DNA from: Planococcus citri
Lineage: Eukaryota; Arthropoda; Insecta; Hemiptera; Pseudococcidae
Direction of reading: 5' to 3'
Length of the DNA stretch: 64,000 nt
Assembly: GCF_950023065.1 (NCBI RefSeq)
Contig: NC_088680.1
Location: 70,345,350 to 70,409,349 of the forward strand
The position numbers were made by a program, and so were the translations under genes. Each line of letters begins with the position of its first letter. The stretch's first letter is position 1. Shown here in pieces: positions 62,704 through 64,000 of the stretch. The notes below the pieces were generated by a model. It was not told where the DNA came from. It saw only the letters and a list, made by a program, of their open reading frames with translations, and searched no databases.

Positions 62704-64000
62704 CAAGGGAACCTCTTGAGGTGTCCGCCTCCGATTTGAACGGGGTCGCGATTTTTGGAAAGAGCATGTTCTAAAACCCCCAAACCCAAATTTTCAGCTG
62801 CCCAAGTTCATTTTTCGATTTTTGGCGAATTTTTGAAAATCCAAAATTGACTATTTTGCTGATTTAGGTATGCTTTTTTAAAAAAAAGTACGTACTTGAT
62901 CAGTAAAAATGTTCAAAATAAGTCCTAAAACTGATAATAACCCCCCAAATCCAAATTTCGCCATTTCCAGCCATTCTGGAGGCTCCAGCGTGATTTTTCA
63001 ATTTCTCCAGAATTTTCAATTTGCTCCAGAAGGCGTGAATATGAAGTTGGGCAGCTAAAAATCGAGTTGTGTGTTATACTCGATCTGTTTAACAAGTTTA
63101 TCCACATTTGAGTCGATTTTGGTGGGGACACCTCAAGAGTGGTTTTTTATCCAGCTTTTTTCATAATAAGAAATCCAAAACAATCAAAATTTTACCGTTT
63201 GCGAAGAAATTTTCGAAATTTGCGCGAATCGCTGTATTTCGAACACAACAAACCCTCTAAGGCCAAGTTCTGCCTTTTCCAGCCATTCTGGAGCCTCCGG
63301 TGCGATTTTTCAATTCTCCAGAATTTTCAATTTGCTGCAGAAGGCGTGAATATGAAGTTGGGCAGCTAAAAATCGAGTTGTGTGTTATACTCGACCTGTT
63401 TAACGAATTTATTCACATTTGAGTCGATTCTGGAGCGGACACCTCAAGAGTTGTGTTTTTACCAGATTTTTTCAAAATAAAAATATCCAAAAACCAAGAA
63501 TTCCTCGTTTGAGAGAAAATTTTTGAAATTTGCGCGAATCGCTGTATTTTGTCATTAAATTAACCTCACGAGAGCGAATTTCGCCATTTCCAGCCTTTCT
63601 TGGGCCTCCCTTTAAGTTTTGGATTTCTTATTATGAAAAAAGCTGGTCAAAAAACCACTCTTGAGGTGTCCCTACCAAAATCGACTCAAATGTGGATAAA
63701 CTCGTTAAACAGATCGAGTATAACACACAACTCGATTTTTATCTTCCCAACTTCATATTCACGCCTTCTGTAGCAAATTGAAAATTCTGGAGAAATTGAA
63801 AAATAGCGCTGGAGGCTCCAGAATGGCTGGAAATGGCGAAATTTGGATTTGAGGGGTTAATATCAGTTTTAGGACTTATTTTGAACATTCTTACTGATCA
63901 AGTAGGTACGTACTTTTTTAATTTTTTTAAAAAAGCATAAATCACCGATTGGATTTTCAAAAATTTGCCAAAAATCGAAAAATGAACTTGGGCAGCTGAA
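62704..64000. mobile_element. Family B fold-back element, copy B3, cut by window end
   Basis: Starts CAAGGGAACCTCTTGAGG after TAA (62701-62703) and follows B1 through both arms. The last bases (63940-64000) correspond to the right arm's 'cgaaaaatgaacttgggcagctgaa' stretch, so about 90 bases remain outside the window. Confidence 0.8.

Overview
The window looks like AT-rich nuclear DNA from an insect. The three recognisable genes are eukaryotic and split by short introns. Everything else is long non-coding DNA full of palindromic repeats and inverted-repeat transposons. Short strings such as 'taggtacct' and 'tacgagta' recur throughout and fit a sternorrhynchan hemipteran (aphid or scale-insect type). 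That placement is a weak inference from base composition, not from a marker gene.

The only dense gene region is 49.0-55.0 kb. RPL39 (ribosomal protein eL39, minus strand, 49115-49726) is followed by UQCRQ/QCR8 (respiratory complex III subunit 8, minus strand, 50863-51537 or further) and then by POLE2 (DNA polymerase epsilon subunit B, plus strand, 51995-55020, ten exons). UQCRQ and POLE2 are divergent and share a gap of about 450 bp that contains a perfect NRF-1/EWG-type palindrome. POLE2 intron 4 carries an exact U12-type donor and branch site. A probable first coding exon of a secreted or membrane protein lies on the minus strand at 12540-12632; the rest of that gene was not found.

Left part (1-25 kb): a 1.55 kb element with perfect 31-bp inverted ends (1210-2758), a truncated copy of repeat family A (2759-4985), a decayed family B copy (about 10390-11230), element C (13357-16944), a 14-monomer satellite with two subtypes (about 18066-19985), and family B copy B1 (22557-24229).

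Middle (25-47 kb): family A copy A2 (25501-29882) with an exact 1161-bp internal duplication; a composite palindrome (32.9-35.2 kb) followed by a second satellite block (35.75-36.25 kb); family A copy A3 (36913-40595), which was interrupted by a poly(A)-tailed retroposon (38099-39877) carrying a frameshifted macro-domain ORF; and a decayed family A copy (42.3-46.9 kb) expanded by GGTAAATTAC-type tandem repeats, into which a 591-bp hAT-like MITE has inserted.

Right part (55-64 kb): two more family B copies (56435-57809; 62704 to the window end), an (ATAA)n microsatellite, and a perfect candidate recursive-splice (ratchet) site at 59535/59536, which suggests that part of this area is intron of a long plus-strand gene.

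Families A, B and C differ in their terminal sequences but share the interrupted palindrome CTGGAGCCTCCAG, repeated dozens of times. This is the most striking unexplained signal in the window. No transposase, tRNA, rRNA or CRISPR was found.
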